Assembly (NCBI GenBank): GCA_964530005.1
Contig: CAZGZD010000005.1
Coordinates: 1 to 46,139 of the forward strand
Direction of reading: 5' to 3'
Length of the DNA stretch: 46,139 bases
Source: CAZGZD01 sp964530005
Lineage (GTDB): Bacteria > Patescibacteriota > Microgenomatia > UBA1406 > GWC2-37-13
Shown here: piece after piece, positions 32,382-40,788 of the stretch
How the letters are laid out: each line of letters starts with the position of its first letter
How positions within the stretch are numbered: the first letter of the stretch is position 1
Translations under genes and position numbers: made by a program
The notes under the pieces: generated by a model
Databases searched by the model: none
What the model was told of the DNA's origin: nothing
Seen by the model: the letters and a program-made list of their open reading frames with translations, nothing else

Positions 32382-33122
32382 ATGGAAGATCTTACACAAC
32401 GTCAGACCGATGTACTTAAGGCAATAATCCGTGAATTTACCGAGTCTGGTGAGCCTGTGGGGTCGGACATTCTTGAGAAAAAGTACAAGCTTGGTGTCTC
32501 GCCTGCGACAATCCGCAATGAGATGGTAGAGCTTGCTAAAAAAGGGTATCTTGTGAAGTCTTACTTCTCCTCAGGTCGTATTCCTTCATCTCGTGGATTC
32601 CGCTTTTATATCAATCATCTGATGCGAGAGAAAGAGCTATCCACATCCGACGAGGTCGCATACAAAAATAGCATCTGGGATGATCGTGCTGATTCGCATC
32701 GACTACTGAGTCACGCAACTCATATGCTTGCTGAGAAGACGGGTTTACTATCTCTGGCGATCACCAACAAAGGAGATGTGTATTACGCTGGTGTATCAAA
32801 TCTTATGGCAATATCTGAGTTTTTGAACTGGGAGCTCTCTCGAGTAATATTTGAGAGACTTGATCGTGCAAGTTTTTGGGAAAACATATTCGATCGAGTT
32901 CAGAAGTTGGAGGATAATCTGCATTTTGTACTGAGTGAAGATGATTTTAGTGACCCAGTTTACGCAACATGCGCAAGTGTATTCGGTGAATTTGAGGGTG
33001 CAAATCTGCACGGCATGATAGGTGTGGTTGGCCCGAAGCGAATGTATTATGACTCTGTTGCTCCACAGATAAAGTATTTCTCAGGGCTTATTGAGCAGAT
33101 TGTAAAAGATCAGGGGATGTAA
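32382..33122 (+). CDS. hrcA: heat-inducible transcription repressor HrcA, short form
   Basis: A 246-residue repressor of chaperone genes (the family is usually about 340 aa). Residues 1-75 are the winged HTH: LTQRQTDVLKAIIREFTESG and the recognition part VSPATIRNEMVELAKKGYLV, then SSGRIPSSRGFRFYI, which is highly conserved in HrcA. The GAF-like sensor region follows in reduced form (LLSLAITNKGDVYYAGVSNL) and ends with GMIGVVGPKRMYYDSVAPQIKYFSGLIEQI, matching the usual HrcA C-terminus. The inserted dimerisation domain is largely missing. First gene of hrcA-grpE-dnaK-dnaJ, expressed from the promoter with the CIRCE-like site. Confidence 0.93.
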   Translation: MEDLTQRQTDVLKAIIREFTESGEPVGSDILEKKYKLGVSPATIRNEMVELAKKGYLVKSYFSSGRIPSSRGFRFYINHLMREKELSTSDEVAYKNSIWDDRADSHRLLSHATHMLAEKTGLLSLAITNKGDVYYAGVSNLMAISEFLNWELSRVIFERLDRASFWENIFDRVQKLEDNLHFVLSEDDFSDPVYATCASVFGEFEGANLHGMIGVVGPKRMYYDSVAPQIKYFSGLIEQIVKDQGM

Positions 33123-33136
33123 TATTAAGGATTAAT

Positions 33137-33571
33137 ATGGTAAAACAAAAAAAAGAAAAACAACAGGAAGTCGCACAGGTTGATTACAAGTCATTGTATC
33201 TTAGAGCTTTGGCTGATTATCAAAACCTTGAAAAAAGAGCGCAATCTCAGAAAGAAGAGATCGCACAGGCGACAAAGGGGCATGTAGTCGCGCGCTTTTT
33301 GCCATTTTTGGATAATCTGGACCAGGCCGAGATCTTTATCAAAGATCCAGGCCTTGCAATTGTAAAGCAGCAATTTGTGGATGCATTACTAGGCGAGGGA
33401 TTAGTTGAAATCGCTCAGGTTGGGGACTTGTTTGACCCAACGTTTGCTGAGGCAGTTGATGTCGTGGAAGGCACGGAGGACAATAAGATTGTTGAGGTGG
33501 TGAAGCGAGGATTTGCAATTGATGGCCGCGTAATCCGGCCAGCACAGGTAAAAGTAAGTAAAAAAGTCTAA
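33137..33571 (+). CDS. grpE: nucleotide exchange factor GrpE, short form
   Basis: A 144-residue exchange factor for DnaK (usually about 190 aa). After a short Lys/Gln-rich start comes the helix YKSLYLRALADYQNLEKRAQSQKEE, the usual GrpE dimer helix but shortened, then VARFLPFLDNLDQAE. The C-terminal beta wing that contacts DnaK has PTFAEAVDVVEG, NKIVEVVKRGFAIDGRVIRPAQVKV. Preceded by AAGGA about 7 nt before the ATG, one of the few Shine-Dalgarno-like sites here, and 14 nt after hrcA. Confidence 0.93.
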   Translation: MVKQKKEKQQEVAQVDYKSLYLRALADYQNLEKRAQSQKEEIAQATKGHVVARFLPFLDNLDQAEIFIKDPGLAIVKQQFVDALLGEGLVEIAQVGDLFDPTFAEAVDVVEGTEDNKIVEVVKRGFAIDGRVIRPAQVKVSKKV

Positions 33572-33611
33572 GGAATTTACATCTATTATTAATTTATAAA
33601 TTTATAAAAAT

Positions 33612-35525
33612 ATGTCAAAGATAATCGGAATCGATCTCGGAACAACCAATTCATGTGTGGCTGTTATGGAGGGTGGAAAGCCCAAAGTTATTCACTCGCA
33701 AGAGGGTAAGAATACTATTCCCTCAGTCGTTGAGCCTGTAAAGCGCATAGTAGGGGATGTGGCCAAGCGCCAGATGGTTATCAATCCAGGAAGCACTATC
33801 TACTCGGTCAAGCGACTTATGGGTCATAAGTTCTCAGATGAATCGACTAAAAAAGACCAAAAGCTTCTGTCCTACGCCACCAAAGAAGGGCGGGACGGTA
33901 TGGTAGTTGTTGAGGTCGGAGGTAAGTCATACACTCCACAGGAGATCTCAGCTCAGATCTTGCAGAAAATAAAAGCAGACGCTGAAGCGTACTTGGGTGA
34001 GAAGGTCGAAAAAGCTGTAATCACAGTACCTGCATATTTTGATGATGCTCAGCGCCAAGCGACAAAGCAGGCCGGCGAGATTGCAGGTCTTGAGGTGGTT
34101 CGAATTATAAATGAACCAACAGCAGCTGCACTTGCGTATGGTCTGGATAAGCAACATGCCCACACCATTGCAGTATATGACCTTGGTGGTGGTACATTTG
34201 ATATCACAGTCCTTGAGCTTGGAGAGGGAGTATTTGAGGTAAAAGCATCAAGTGGAAATAGCCATTTGGGAGGGGACGATTTTGACCATGTGATAATCGA
34301 GCACCTTATCTCAACATTCAAGAGTGAAAATGGAATCGACTTAAATGGCGATAAGCAAGCTCTACAAAGGCTCAAAGATGCAGCCGAGAAGGCCAAAATT
34401 GAGCTGTCCACATCGACTGAGACTGAGATCAATCTTCCTTTCATAACGGTCAAGGATAATCAGCCTCAGCATCTTGTGATGAAGCTTACACGAGCCAAGC
34501 TTGAGTCACTTGTTGAGCCGCTTATTAGTCGTACATTTGAGCCGGTGACGCAATGTCTTAAAGACGCTAAGGTCAAGACCTCAGACATCAATGAAGTAAT
34601 CCTCGTTGGAGGAATGACTCGAATGCCGAAGATCATCGAAAGCGTGAAGGAGTTCTTCGGGCGCGAACCCAATCGATCAGTGAATCCGGATGAGGTCGTA
34701 GCCATTGGAGCAGCCGTACAGGCAGGTGTGCTGACAGGTGAGACCAAAGATGTGGTCTTGCTCGACGTGACCCCACTGAGCCTCGGAGTGGAGACGCTGG
34801 GCGGCGTGATGACCCCACTTATTACAAAAAATACAACTATCCCGACATCAAAGTCGGAGGTCTTCTCAACTGCAGCAGACAATCAGACAAGCGTTGAGGT
34901 GCATGTTTTGCAGGGAGAGCGACCATTGGCTCGCGACAATAAGTCGCTTGGTCGATTTATTCTTGAGGGAGTGCCCCCGGCTCCGCGTGGAGTGCCACAA
35001 ATTGAGGTGACTTTTGACACGGATGCTTCAGGAATACTGACAGTCACGGCAAAAGATAAGGCCAGTGGCAAGTCTCAGGAAATTCGTATCACAGGATCGA
35101 CAGGGCTCACAAAAGAGGAGATTGAGAAGATGCGTGAGGAGGCTGAGAAAAATGCCGACAGCGATAAGCTTGAGAAAGAGCGAATTGACGCGAAAAATCA
35201 AGCAGACAACCTCATCTATACATCTGAAAAATCTCTTAAAGACGCAGGAGATAAAGCTCCTAAGGAGATCCGCGAGGATATAGAGAGCAAGGTCAAGGAG
35301 CTGAAAGATGCTCTTGAGAAGGCACCGGCCACTGAGCTTGAGGAGAAGACAAAAGCACTTTCCGAGTCCCTCAGTAAGATTGGTCAATATATGTACGATC
35401 AGAAGAAAGAGGATGCGGCCCCAGGTGACGTGCCATCTGATGCGGAAAAAAGTGAGGGGTCCAAAGAAGAAGATGGTAAAAAGCCATCCGACGGACCTGT
35501 CGAAGAAGGAGAAGTGGTTGAATAA
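33612..35525 (+). CDS. dnaK: molecular chaperone DnaK (Hsp70)
   Basis: A 637-residue ATP-dependent chaperone. The ATPase domain shows IGIDLGTTNSCVAVMEGGK, the phosphate-2 motif VYDLGGGTFDITVL, and ILVGGMTRMPKI. The substrate-binding domain shows LLDVTPLSLGVETLGGVMT and the linker VVLLDV. The lid helices follow, and the tail is acidic and Ser/Gly-rich (EEGEVVE), longer and less conserved than in E. coli. Length is normal. Preceded by an AT-rich 40-nt gap without a Shine-Dalgarno sequence and followed by a hairpin. Confidence 0.98.
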   Translation: MSKIIGIDLGTTNSCVAVMEGGKPKVIHSQEGKNTIPSVVEPVKRIVGDVAKRQMVINPGSTIYSVKRLMGHKFSDESTKKDQKLLSYATKEGRDGMVVVEVGGKSYTPQEISAQILQKIKADAEAYLGEKVEKAVITVPAYFDDAQRQATKQAGEIAGLEVVRIINEPTAAALAYGLDKQHAHTIAVYDLGGGTFDITVLELGEGVFEVKASSGNSHLGGDDFDHVIIEHLISTFKSENGIDLNGDKQALQRLKDAAEKAKIELSTSTETEINLPFITVKDNQPQHLVMKLTRAKLESLVEPLISRTFEPVTQCLKDAKVKTSDINEVILVGGMTRMPKIIESVKEFFGREPNRSVNPDEVVAIGAAVQAGVLTGETKDVVLLDVTPLSLGVETLGGVMTPLITKNTTIPTSKSEVFSTAADNQTSVEVHVLQGERPLARDNKSLGRFILEGVPPAPRGVPQIEVTFDTDASGILTVTAKDKASGKSQEIRITGSTGLTKEEIEKMREEAEKNADSDKLEKERIDAKNQADNLIYTSEKSLKDAGDKAPKEIREDIESKVKELKDALEKAPATELEEKTKALSESLSKIGQYMYDQKKEDAAPGDVPSDAEKSEGSKEEDGKKPSDGPVEEGEVVE

Positions 35526-35550
35526 ATTGATTAAAAAATAAGCACACATT

Positions 35551-35577
35551 ATCCCCGCCCTACATAAAGGCGGGGAT
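35551..35577 (+). terminator. hairpin between dnaK and dnaJ, partial terminator or processing site
   Basis: Stem ATCCCCGCC (35551-35559) and GGCGGGGAT (35569-35577), 9 bp, with a 9-nt loop. There is no T run after it, so it is not a complete intrinsic terminator. It shares the core CCCCGCC/GGCGGGG with the terminator after groEL. It may protect the dnaK mRNA 3' end or reduce read-through into dnaJ. Confidence 0.6.
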
Positions 35578-35595
35578 AGTTGTATATCTTAAAAT

Positions 35596-36444
35596 ATGGC
35601 TGATTATTACGAAAGTTTGGGAGTCAAAAAGAGTGCGACAGTCGCTGAGATAAAGGCGGCATATCGTAAACTGGCTCTTAAATGGCATCCTGATCGCAAC
35701 AAGTCAGCAGAGGCAGTTGGGAAATTTAAAGAAATTACCAAAGCATATGAGGTGCTTTCTGATAAAAGTAAAAGAGAGCTGTATGATCAGCATGGTGAGG
35801 CGGCCTTTTCGGGTGCAGGAGCAGCTGGTGCAGGGAGTCAGTACACGTATCAACAAGGACCATTCACCTACTCTTATGGCGGGGCGGCGGGGGCGAATCC
35901 TTTTGAAGGCGTAGATGTCGGGGATTTTGGCAATCCATTTGATATTTTTGAGCAGTTTTTTGGAGGTGGAGGTCGTGCACGAGCACGCGATGTCTATCAA
36001 ATTTCGATTTCATTTGACGAAGCTTTGTCGGGTATTGAGCGCCAGTTCAGAATAGGTGGACAGAATAAAAAGATAAAGATTCCAGCTGGAGTAGATAATG
36101 GCAACAGAATACGATTTGCGGACTTTGATATTGTCGTTGAGGTGGGTAGCCACCCGCAGTTCAAGCGAGAAGGACAGAATATAATTCTTGAACACGAGAT
36201 ATCCTATCCGCTTGCCGTATTGGGAGGCGAAGTAGAGATTCCAACGCTAAAGGGTAAGATAAAGCTCAAGGTGCGACCTGGCACAAAGTCGGGTACTGTC
36301 GTGCGACTTAAGGATCATGGAATAGTCTATCCAAATAGCAAGAGACATGGAGATCAGTATGTAGTCTATAAGGTGGCGATACCAGAGCGAGTTTCAGGAC
36401 GTGCTAAAAAGCTGCTTGAAGAATTAAAAAATGAACTCTCATAG
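35596..36444 (+). CDS. DnaJ-type co-chaperone without zinc finger (CbpA-like)
   Basis: A 282-residue J-domain protein. The J domain (1-68) contains the HPD motif (31-33) that stimulates DnaK ATPase. A Gly/Phe/Ala-rich linker (about 70-130) contains GAGAAGAGSQYTYQQG and FEQFFGGGG. The peptide-binding beta domains follow (VYQISISFDEALSGIERQF, VRPGTKSGTVVRLKDHGI). The four CxxCxGxG repeats of canonical DnaJ are absent and I see no cysteine in the protein. It is therefore of type B, like CbpA, although it takes the dnaJ position in the operon. Its stop is 6 nt before efp. Confidence 0.93.
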   Translation: MADYYESLGVKKSATVAEIKAAYRKLALKWHPDRNKSAEAVGKFKEITKAYEVLSDKSKRELYDQHGEAAFSGAGAAGAGSQYTYQQGPFTYSYGGAAGANPFEGVDVGDFGNPFDIFEQFFGGGGRARARDVYQISISFDEALSGIERQFRIGGQNKKIKIPAGVDNGNRIRFADFDIVVEVGSHPQFKREGQNIILEHEISYPLAVLGGEVEIPTLKGKIKLKVRPGTKSGTVVRLKDHGIVYPNSKRHGDQYVVYKVAIPERVSGRAKKLLEELKNELS

Positions 36445-36450
36445 ATACTT

Positions 36451-37011
36451 ATGAAAATTGAAGCAGGAAATCTTAAAAAAGGTGGATTTGTGATTTATCG
36501 TGATAATCTGAGCCAGATTCAAAAGGCAGAGCACTATATGCACGGTCGGGGCGGTGCAATAATGCGGGTTAAATTTAAAGATGTTGAGTCGGGCAAGACA
36601 ATGGATGCTACATTTCGCTCAGATGAGATTCTTGAGAGTGCAGATGTGACAAGCGTGCGAATGCAATTTTTATATGCGGATCCACAAGGTGCTCATTTTA
36701 TGGATGAGTCTTATAATCAATATTCAGTAGCCGCATCTATAATCGGCGAATATTTGGAATATCTAAAAGAAGGGGACCCGTATTTTGTGTATTTATATAA
36801 AGATCAAGCAGTCGCAATCCGGCCACCAGCAAGTGTAAATCTTAAGGTTACTGAGACTGAAGATGCTGTTCGCGGGGATCGAGTATCAGCTGGACGTAAA
36901 AAGGCAGTAGTTGAGACGGGAGCAACTGTTATGGTTCCTCTTTTTGTCAAAAATGGAGATCTGATTGTGATAAATCCTGAGACTGGAGAGTATGTGGAGC
37001 GCGTTAAGTAA
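36451..37011 (+). CDS. efp: elongation factor P
   Basis: A 186-residue translation factor that relieves ribosome stalling at polyproline stretches. Three beta domains: the KOW-like domain I (MKIEAGNLKKGGFVIYRDN), the OB domain II (FMDESYNQYSVAASII, where the family has xDxETYEQ), and domain III (VETGATVMVPLFVKNGDLIVINPETGEYVERV). The tip loop of domain I is HGRGGA with Arg33, where E. coli has the beta-lysylated Lys34. It directly follows the DnaJ-like gene (6 nt), so EF-P is expressed with the heat-shock cluster. Confidence 0.96.
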   Translation: MKIEAGNLKKGGFVIYRDNLSQIQKAEHYMHGRGGAIMRVKFKDVESGKTMDATFRSDEILESADVTSVRMQFLYADPQGAHFMDESYNQYSVAASIIGEYLEYLKEGDPYFVYLYKDQAVAIRPPASVNLKVTETEDAVRGDRVSAGRKKAVVETGATVMVPLFVKNGDLIVINPETGEYVERVK

Positions 37012-37031
37012 AGATAAAATAAAAAATTATT

Positions 37032-37655
37032 ATGCTATCTGTTGGAGAGATTCTTCAAAAAGAAAGAGAACGAAAAAATATCACACTTCTCTCAGTTGAG
37101 AAAAAGCTTCGAGTACGAGCAAAGTATTTGAGCGCAATTGAAGCAAATGATTGGACTACATTTACCTCAAAAATATACATCGAGGGAATAATTAAGAATT
37201 ACTCACTCCACCTGGGACTTGATCCGGAGCGTACCCTTGCCTTTTTTAAGCGTGATTATGCCTCAGTTGAGGAGGTAAAATTCAAAAAAAGAGTTGCTCA
37301 TAGATATCTGACACCACATACACGTACTGTAGTTGGGGTTATTCTTTTTTTGGTGAGTGCAATTTTTATCTTTTACTTTGGGTATCAGTTGAAGCTTTAT
37401 TTTACACCTCCTCGTATTCAACTTATGGCACCGCAAGAAAATTCTTTCAAAAGAGCAGATTCTGTGACAATAGTCGGTCGTGTTGATCGAGAATCTGAGA
37501 TCTCAATATTTGGCACACGAGTCTATCCAGACAGTCAGGGCGTCTTTAGATATAATTTCCCCCTTAAAAAAGGTAAAAATGTCTTTGTTGTTGAGGTGAC
37601 TGGAGCAAATGGAAAAAAATCAAGCCTTACTCGCACATTTGTTAACTCCCAATAA
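37032..37655 (+). CDS. RodZ-like protein: HTH, membrane helix, exported beta domain
   Basis: A 207-residue protein. Residues 1-70 are an XRE-type HTH of the RodZ kind (VGEILQKERERKNITLLSVEKKL, VRAKYLSAIEANDWTTF, IYIEGIIKNYSLHLGLDPE). A basic segment and one membrane helix follow (about 100-125), then an exported Ig-like domain (PPRIQLMAPQENSFKRADSVTIVGRVDRESEISIFG, FPLKKGKNVFVVEVTG). RodZ links MreB to the cell wall in rod-shaped cells; here the exported domain is of the Big/glucodextranase-B type frequent in CPR. It may have a shape role or a different adhesin-like one. Its end overlaps the convergent radA by 14 nt. Confidence 0.85.
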   Translation: MLSVGEILQKERERKNITLLSVEKKLRVRAKYLSAIEANDWTTFTSKIYIEGIIKNYSLHLGLDPERTLAFFKRDYASVEEVKFKKRVAHRYLTPHTRTVVGVILFLVSAIFIFYFGYQLKLYFTPPRIQLMAPQENSFKRADSVTIVGRVDRESEISIFGTRVYPDSQGVFRYNFPLKKGKNVFVVEVTGANGKKSSLTRTFVNSQ

Positions 37656-38928
37656 TTACACCCAACTTACGTATATTTGGAATCTGAACAGGAGAGTAGA
37701 TGGGGCTGAATTTTAATCTTTTAGCTTCAGCCTCAAGTTTACGTTCAAAATACACATGCCGAACTTCTCCAAGAAGTCCTACTTCGCCAGTAAATACAGA
37801 CTTGGTGGGTAGCGGCACATTTTTAATTGAGGATATGATTGAGGCGACAATACCAAGGTCGGCTCCAGTGGACTTGATATCAATCCCACCGACTACATTT
37901 ATATATACGTCATTGCGATCGACTGGAAGCTTTAGGTGTTTCTGGATAACTGCAAGAAGAAGCTGTACCTTATTGTAATTCACTCCTCGTACAACTCGAC
38001 GTGGTACAGCGAGAACACTGGGTACAGTCAGAGTCTGTATTTCAAAAAAAAGTGATCTTTTACCCTCAATCACGCCACAAGTTGCGCGTCCTGCGACTGA
38101 TTCATCATTTTGATTAAGAAAGACAAGAGGATTTGTGACTTCAGAGAGACCTTCCTCAGTCATCTCAAAAATGCCAATTTCGTCGGTTGAGCCAAAGCGA
38201 TTCTTGGTGCATCTTAAGATGCGGAAATGCGAAACCTTCTCACCTTCAAATAGTAATACGCAGTCGACAAAGTGCTCAAGTGTCTTGGGGCCTGCGATCT
38301 CACCCTCTTTAGTCACATGTCCAACAAGGATAATCGCTATTTTATTTTTTTTGGCGAGCTGAACAAGTTCGGACGTGGCATGCCTGAGTTGTGCAACACT
38401 TCCGGCAGTTGAGGCCACCTTCGGAGAGTAGATCGTCTGAATTGAGTCGATAATAATAAGCTCAGGCTTTTGATCTAATTTTTCGACACCCTGCACAATC
38501 CCTTCAACTTGAGTGACGTCAGAGAAAGTAAGGTTATTTGCTCGGCTTTTAAGACGGGCTGCGCGGGCTGCCACTTGAGAAGCAGATTCTTCGCCTGATA
38601 TGTATAAGCAGTTGAGAAATTGAAATGACTGTAGAAGCAGTGTGGATTTTCCGATTCCGGGCTCACCGGTGATGAGTACTACCTCACCCGCAACAATTCC
38701 TCCACCAAGCGTACGATCGAGCTCTACGCTACCAGTCTTGAGTCTATTTCTGTCATCAGTTTTTATCTTAGAAAGAGATATTGTTTCAAGCTTTGCTGTT
38801 GGTTCAGATTTACCTGCTCCGTCTCCGATATCAAGTACCTGGCGGCTTAGTGTATTCCATGCCCCGCAATTTGAGCACTTGCCCATCCAGCTCGCACTTC
38901 CATATCCACAGTCTGAACAAATATACAT
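37642..38928 (-). CDS. radA: DNA repair protein RadA
   Basis: A 428-residue RecA-like branch-migration ATPase. The order is a C4 zinc finger (CSDCGYGSASWMGKCSNC), Walker A GEPGIGKST, the RadA-specific KNRFG motif (TKNRFGSTDEIGIFEM), Walker B region LIIIDSIQT, and a C-terminal Lon-protease-like domain (VYINVVGGIDIKSTGADLGI, FTGEVGLLGEVRHV). The ATG at 38928 is preferred over a TTG at 38940; both start shortly after the argS stop at 38944, so the genes are one unit. The protease-like domain is expected to be non-catalytic and scaffolding. Confidence 0.95.
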   Translation of the reverse strand: MYICSDCGYGSASWMGKCSNCGAWNTLSRQVLDIGDGAGKSEPTAKLETISLSKIKTDDRNRLKTGSVELDRTLGGGIVAGEVVLITGEPGIGKSTLLLQSFQFLNCLYISGEESASQVAARAARLKSRANNLTFSDVTQVEGIVQGVEKLDQKPELIIIDSIQTIYSPKVASTAGSVAQLRHATSELVQLAKKNKIAIILVGHVTKEGEIAGPKTLEHFVDCVLLFEGEKVSHFRILRCTKNRFGSTDEIGIFEMTEEGLSEVTNPLVFLNQNDESVAGRATCGVIEGKRSLFFEIQTLTVPSVLAVPRRVVRGVNYNKVQLLLAVIQKHLKLPVDRNDVYINVVGGIDIKSTGADLGIVASIISSIKNVPLPTKSVFTGEVGLLGEVRHVYFERKLEAEAKRLKFSPIYSPVQIPNIRKLGVIIGS

Positions 38929-38943
38929 AAATTTAGTCAATAA

Positions 38944-40683
38944 TTACATTCTCTCCACAACTTCAATACCAAGCAAATACAGCCCCTCTTTTAAAATTTT
39001 TGAAATTGTTGCTATAAGAAATAGGCGGAACTCTTGGGTTTGAATATCCGGTTGTAGCACTGGGTGCTTTTCATAAAAAAGATTAAATTTTTGACTCAAA
39101 TCATATAGATATGTACAGATTAGGTGTGGTTCGAATGCTTGAGCCGCTGACTCAACTACTTCGGGATATAGGCAGATTGAAAGCATAATGTCTCGTTCTT
39201 CCTCATGTATATTGCCCTCGTAGACCTTAGGTGGCTCAACAACTGCCTCAGTATTTTTTAATATGGACTGACACCGAACATACGTGTATTGAAGGTAGGG
39301 TCCAGAATTGCCCTTGAAACTTATTGAGTCGTCGAAGCTGAACTCAATATTACTACCTATTGTGTTTTTCAAAAGCGCATATTTTATCGCACCCGCTGCG
39401 ATTATCGGAGCAATTGTTTTCAGATCAACCTTAGCGGTAGATGTCTCAGCTATTCTTTCAGCTGCCAATTTTTCCGCCTCGTCTAGTATAGAAGTTCCCT
39501 GTATTATATTCCCACTACGGCTCGACATCTTGCCGCTTGGCAACACTACCATTCCATGGGCGATATGCTTAACTTTACTTGCTAATTGTGGATTAATTTT
39601 TGTAAGTGCGGCTATGAGGACTTTAAAATACTCCACAATCTCATTGCCAGTTATTACGATGAATATATTTGCTCCAGATCTTTTGTCTTTTTCAATTGCG
39701 AGCCCAAGTTCTTTAGCCTCATAAGTTGGTAACCCGAGAGAATTTATAAATACTCGATTGTGAAGTCCTATCTTTTTGCCTTCAAAAATTACAGCCCCGT
39801 CTGAATTTTTGAAAATGCCTTTTTTTAAATATTCATTTACAAGATCGAGTCCTATTTGACCGACTTCGCTTTCAAAATAATAGTCATCAAATGCACCTTT
39901 TCCTTTATTATTACCAAGTCGTCTGTATATTTCTTCAAAATAATCAAGACTCCATGTTCGTCCAGCTTCATATAAGGGAAAGATTTCAGAATCTTTATCA
40001 TATACTTTTTTATTGATTATTTTTATTTCTTCTGCCGCTTCTTTGCTATGCTCATAAGCATTTGAGCCAAGTACATATGCCGCGCCAAGAAAGGCAACCT
40101 TACTGTGCAATTCTTTATCTGCGAGCATGTCAAGGCTAAGTTTGTCGTCGGTTAGCTTTTTTTGCAGTCCCCACACAGCCTTTGCAACATGCATGCCAAC
40201 ATCTCCTTGATAGTTGGCACGTTGGACAACTGCCCCATTTGCCTCAAGAAGACGAGCTAAGGATTCTCCGACTATATTGCTATACAAGTGTCCAACGTGA
40301 AACTCCTTAAAAGGATTGGGATCAGTATATTCAATGAGAATTTTTTCTCCATTGAATTTTTTAGACTGAACAGAGAAGTGCTTTTCGTGTTCAATACTGA
40401 GAGTTTGTCGAAGAAGCCACTTATCGGAAATCCATAGATTAATAAAACCAGGATTTATTTTCTCTGCTTTTTCTATAAATTCATTTGTAGGCAGTGCTTG
40501 AATTATTTCATCAGCAAGATCGAGTGGATTTTTCTGAGCGGCTTTTGCTAATTGAAGCGCAATATTGGTAGCATAATCGCCAAACTTTTTATTTGGTGTT
40601 TCGGTAAGTTGAATATCAATATCATGGAAGCCAAGATTTAAAATTGATGTCTCTAAAATATTGTGTATTGTGGCCCGTATCAT
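38944..40683 (-). CDS. argS: arginyl-tRNA synthetase
   Basis: A 579-residue class I synthetase. The N-terminal Add-1 domain (about 1-110) binds the D-loop side of the tRNA (FGDYATNIALQLAK). The HIGH motif appears as HVGH in FKEFHVGHLYSNIVGESLARLLEANG. The KMSK equivalent is KMSSR (LPSGKMSSRSGNII), and the C-terminal DALR anticodon domain follows with NTIGSNIEFSFDDSISFKGNSGPYLQYTYVR. Length is normal. An extended -10 box (TGATATCAT) ends 9 nt before the ATG. Confidence 0.96.
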   Translation of the reverse strand: MIRATIHNILETSILNLGFHDIDIQLTETPNKKFGDYATNIALQLAKAAQKNPLDLADEIIQALPTNEFIEKAEKINPGFINLWISDKWLLRQTLSIEHEKHFSVQSKKFNGEKILIEYTDPNPFKEFHVGHLYSNIVGESLARLLEANGAVVQRANYQGDVGMHVAKAVWGLQKKLTDDKLSLDMLADKELHSKVAFLGAAYVLGSNAYEHSKEAAEEIKIINKKVYDKDSEIFPLYEAGRTWSLDYFEEIYRRLGNNKGKGAFDDYYFESEVGQIGLDLVNEYLKKGIFKNSDGAVIFEGKKIGLHNRVFINSLGLPTYEAKELGLAIEKDKRSGANIFIVITGNEIVEYFKVLIAALTKINPQLASKVKHIAHGMVVLPSGKMSSRSGNIIQGTSILDEAEKLAAERIAETSTAKVDLKTIAPIIAAGAIKYALLKNTIGSNIEFSFDDSISFKGNSGPYLQYTYVRCQSILKNTEAVVEPPKVYEGNIHEEERDIMLSICLYPEVVESAAQAFEPHLICTYLYDLSQKFNLFYEKHPVLQPDIQTQEFRLFLIATISKILKEGLYLLGIEVVERM

Positions 40684-40692
40684 GTGCTACTC

Positions 40693-40701
40693 ATGATATC
40701 A
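40693..40701 (-). promoter_or_regulatory. extended -10 promoter of argS, near-leaderless
   Basis: TGATATCAT on the minus strand, with 9 nt from TATCAT to the argS ATG at 40683. It would drive argS-radA. The -35 region is weak. Confidence 0.45.
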
Positions 40702-40739
40702 CAAAACTGCTAATTTGAGGCTCTCATAGTCTCTATTGC

Positions 40740-40768
40740 TTGAATTCAGATCATGCGTGTCATACAAT
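40740..40768 (+). promoter_or_regulatory. promoter of the PEGA/SH3 gene
   Basis: TTGAAT (40740-40745), 17-nt spacer, TACAAT (40763-40768), then 20 nt to the ATG at 40789. A short leader without a Shine-Dalgarno sequence. Confidence 0.65.
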
Positions 40769-40788
40769 AAGTACCACGCGACAAACAT

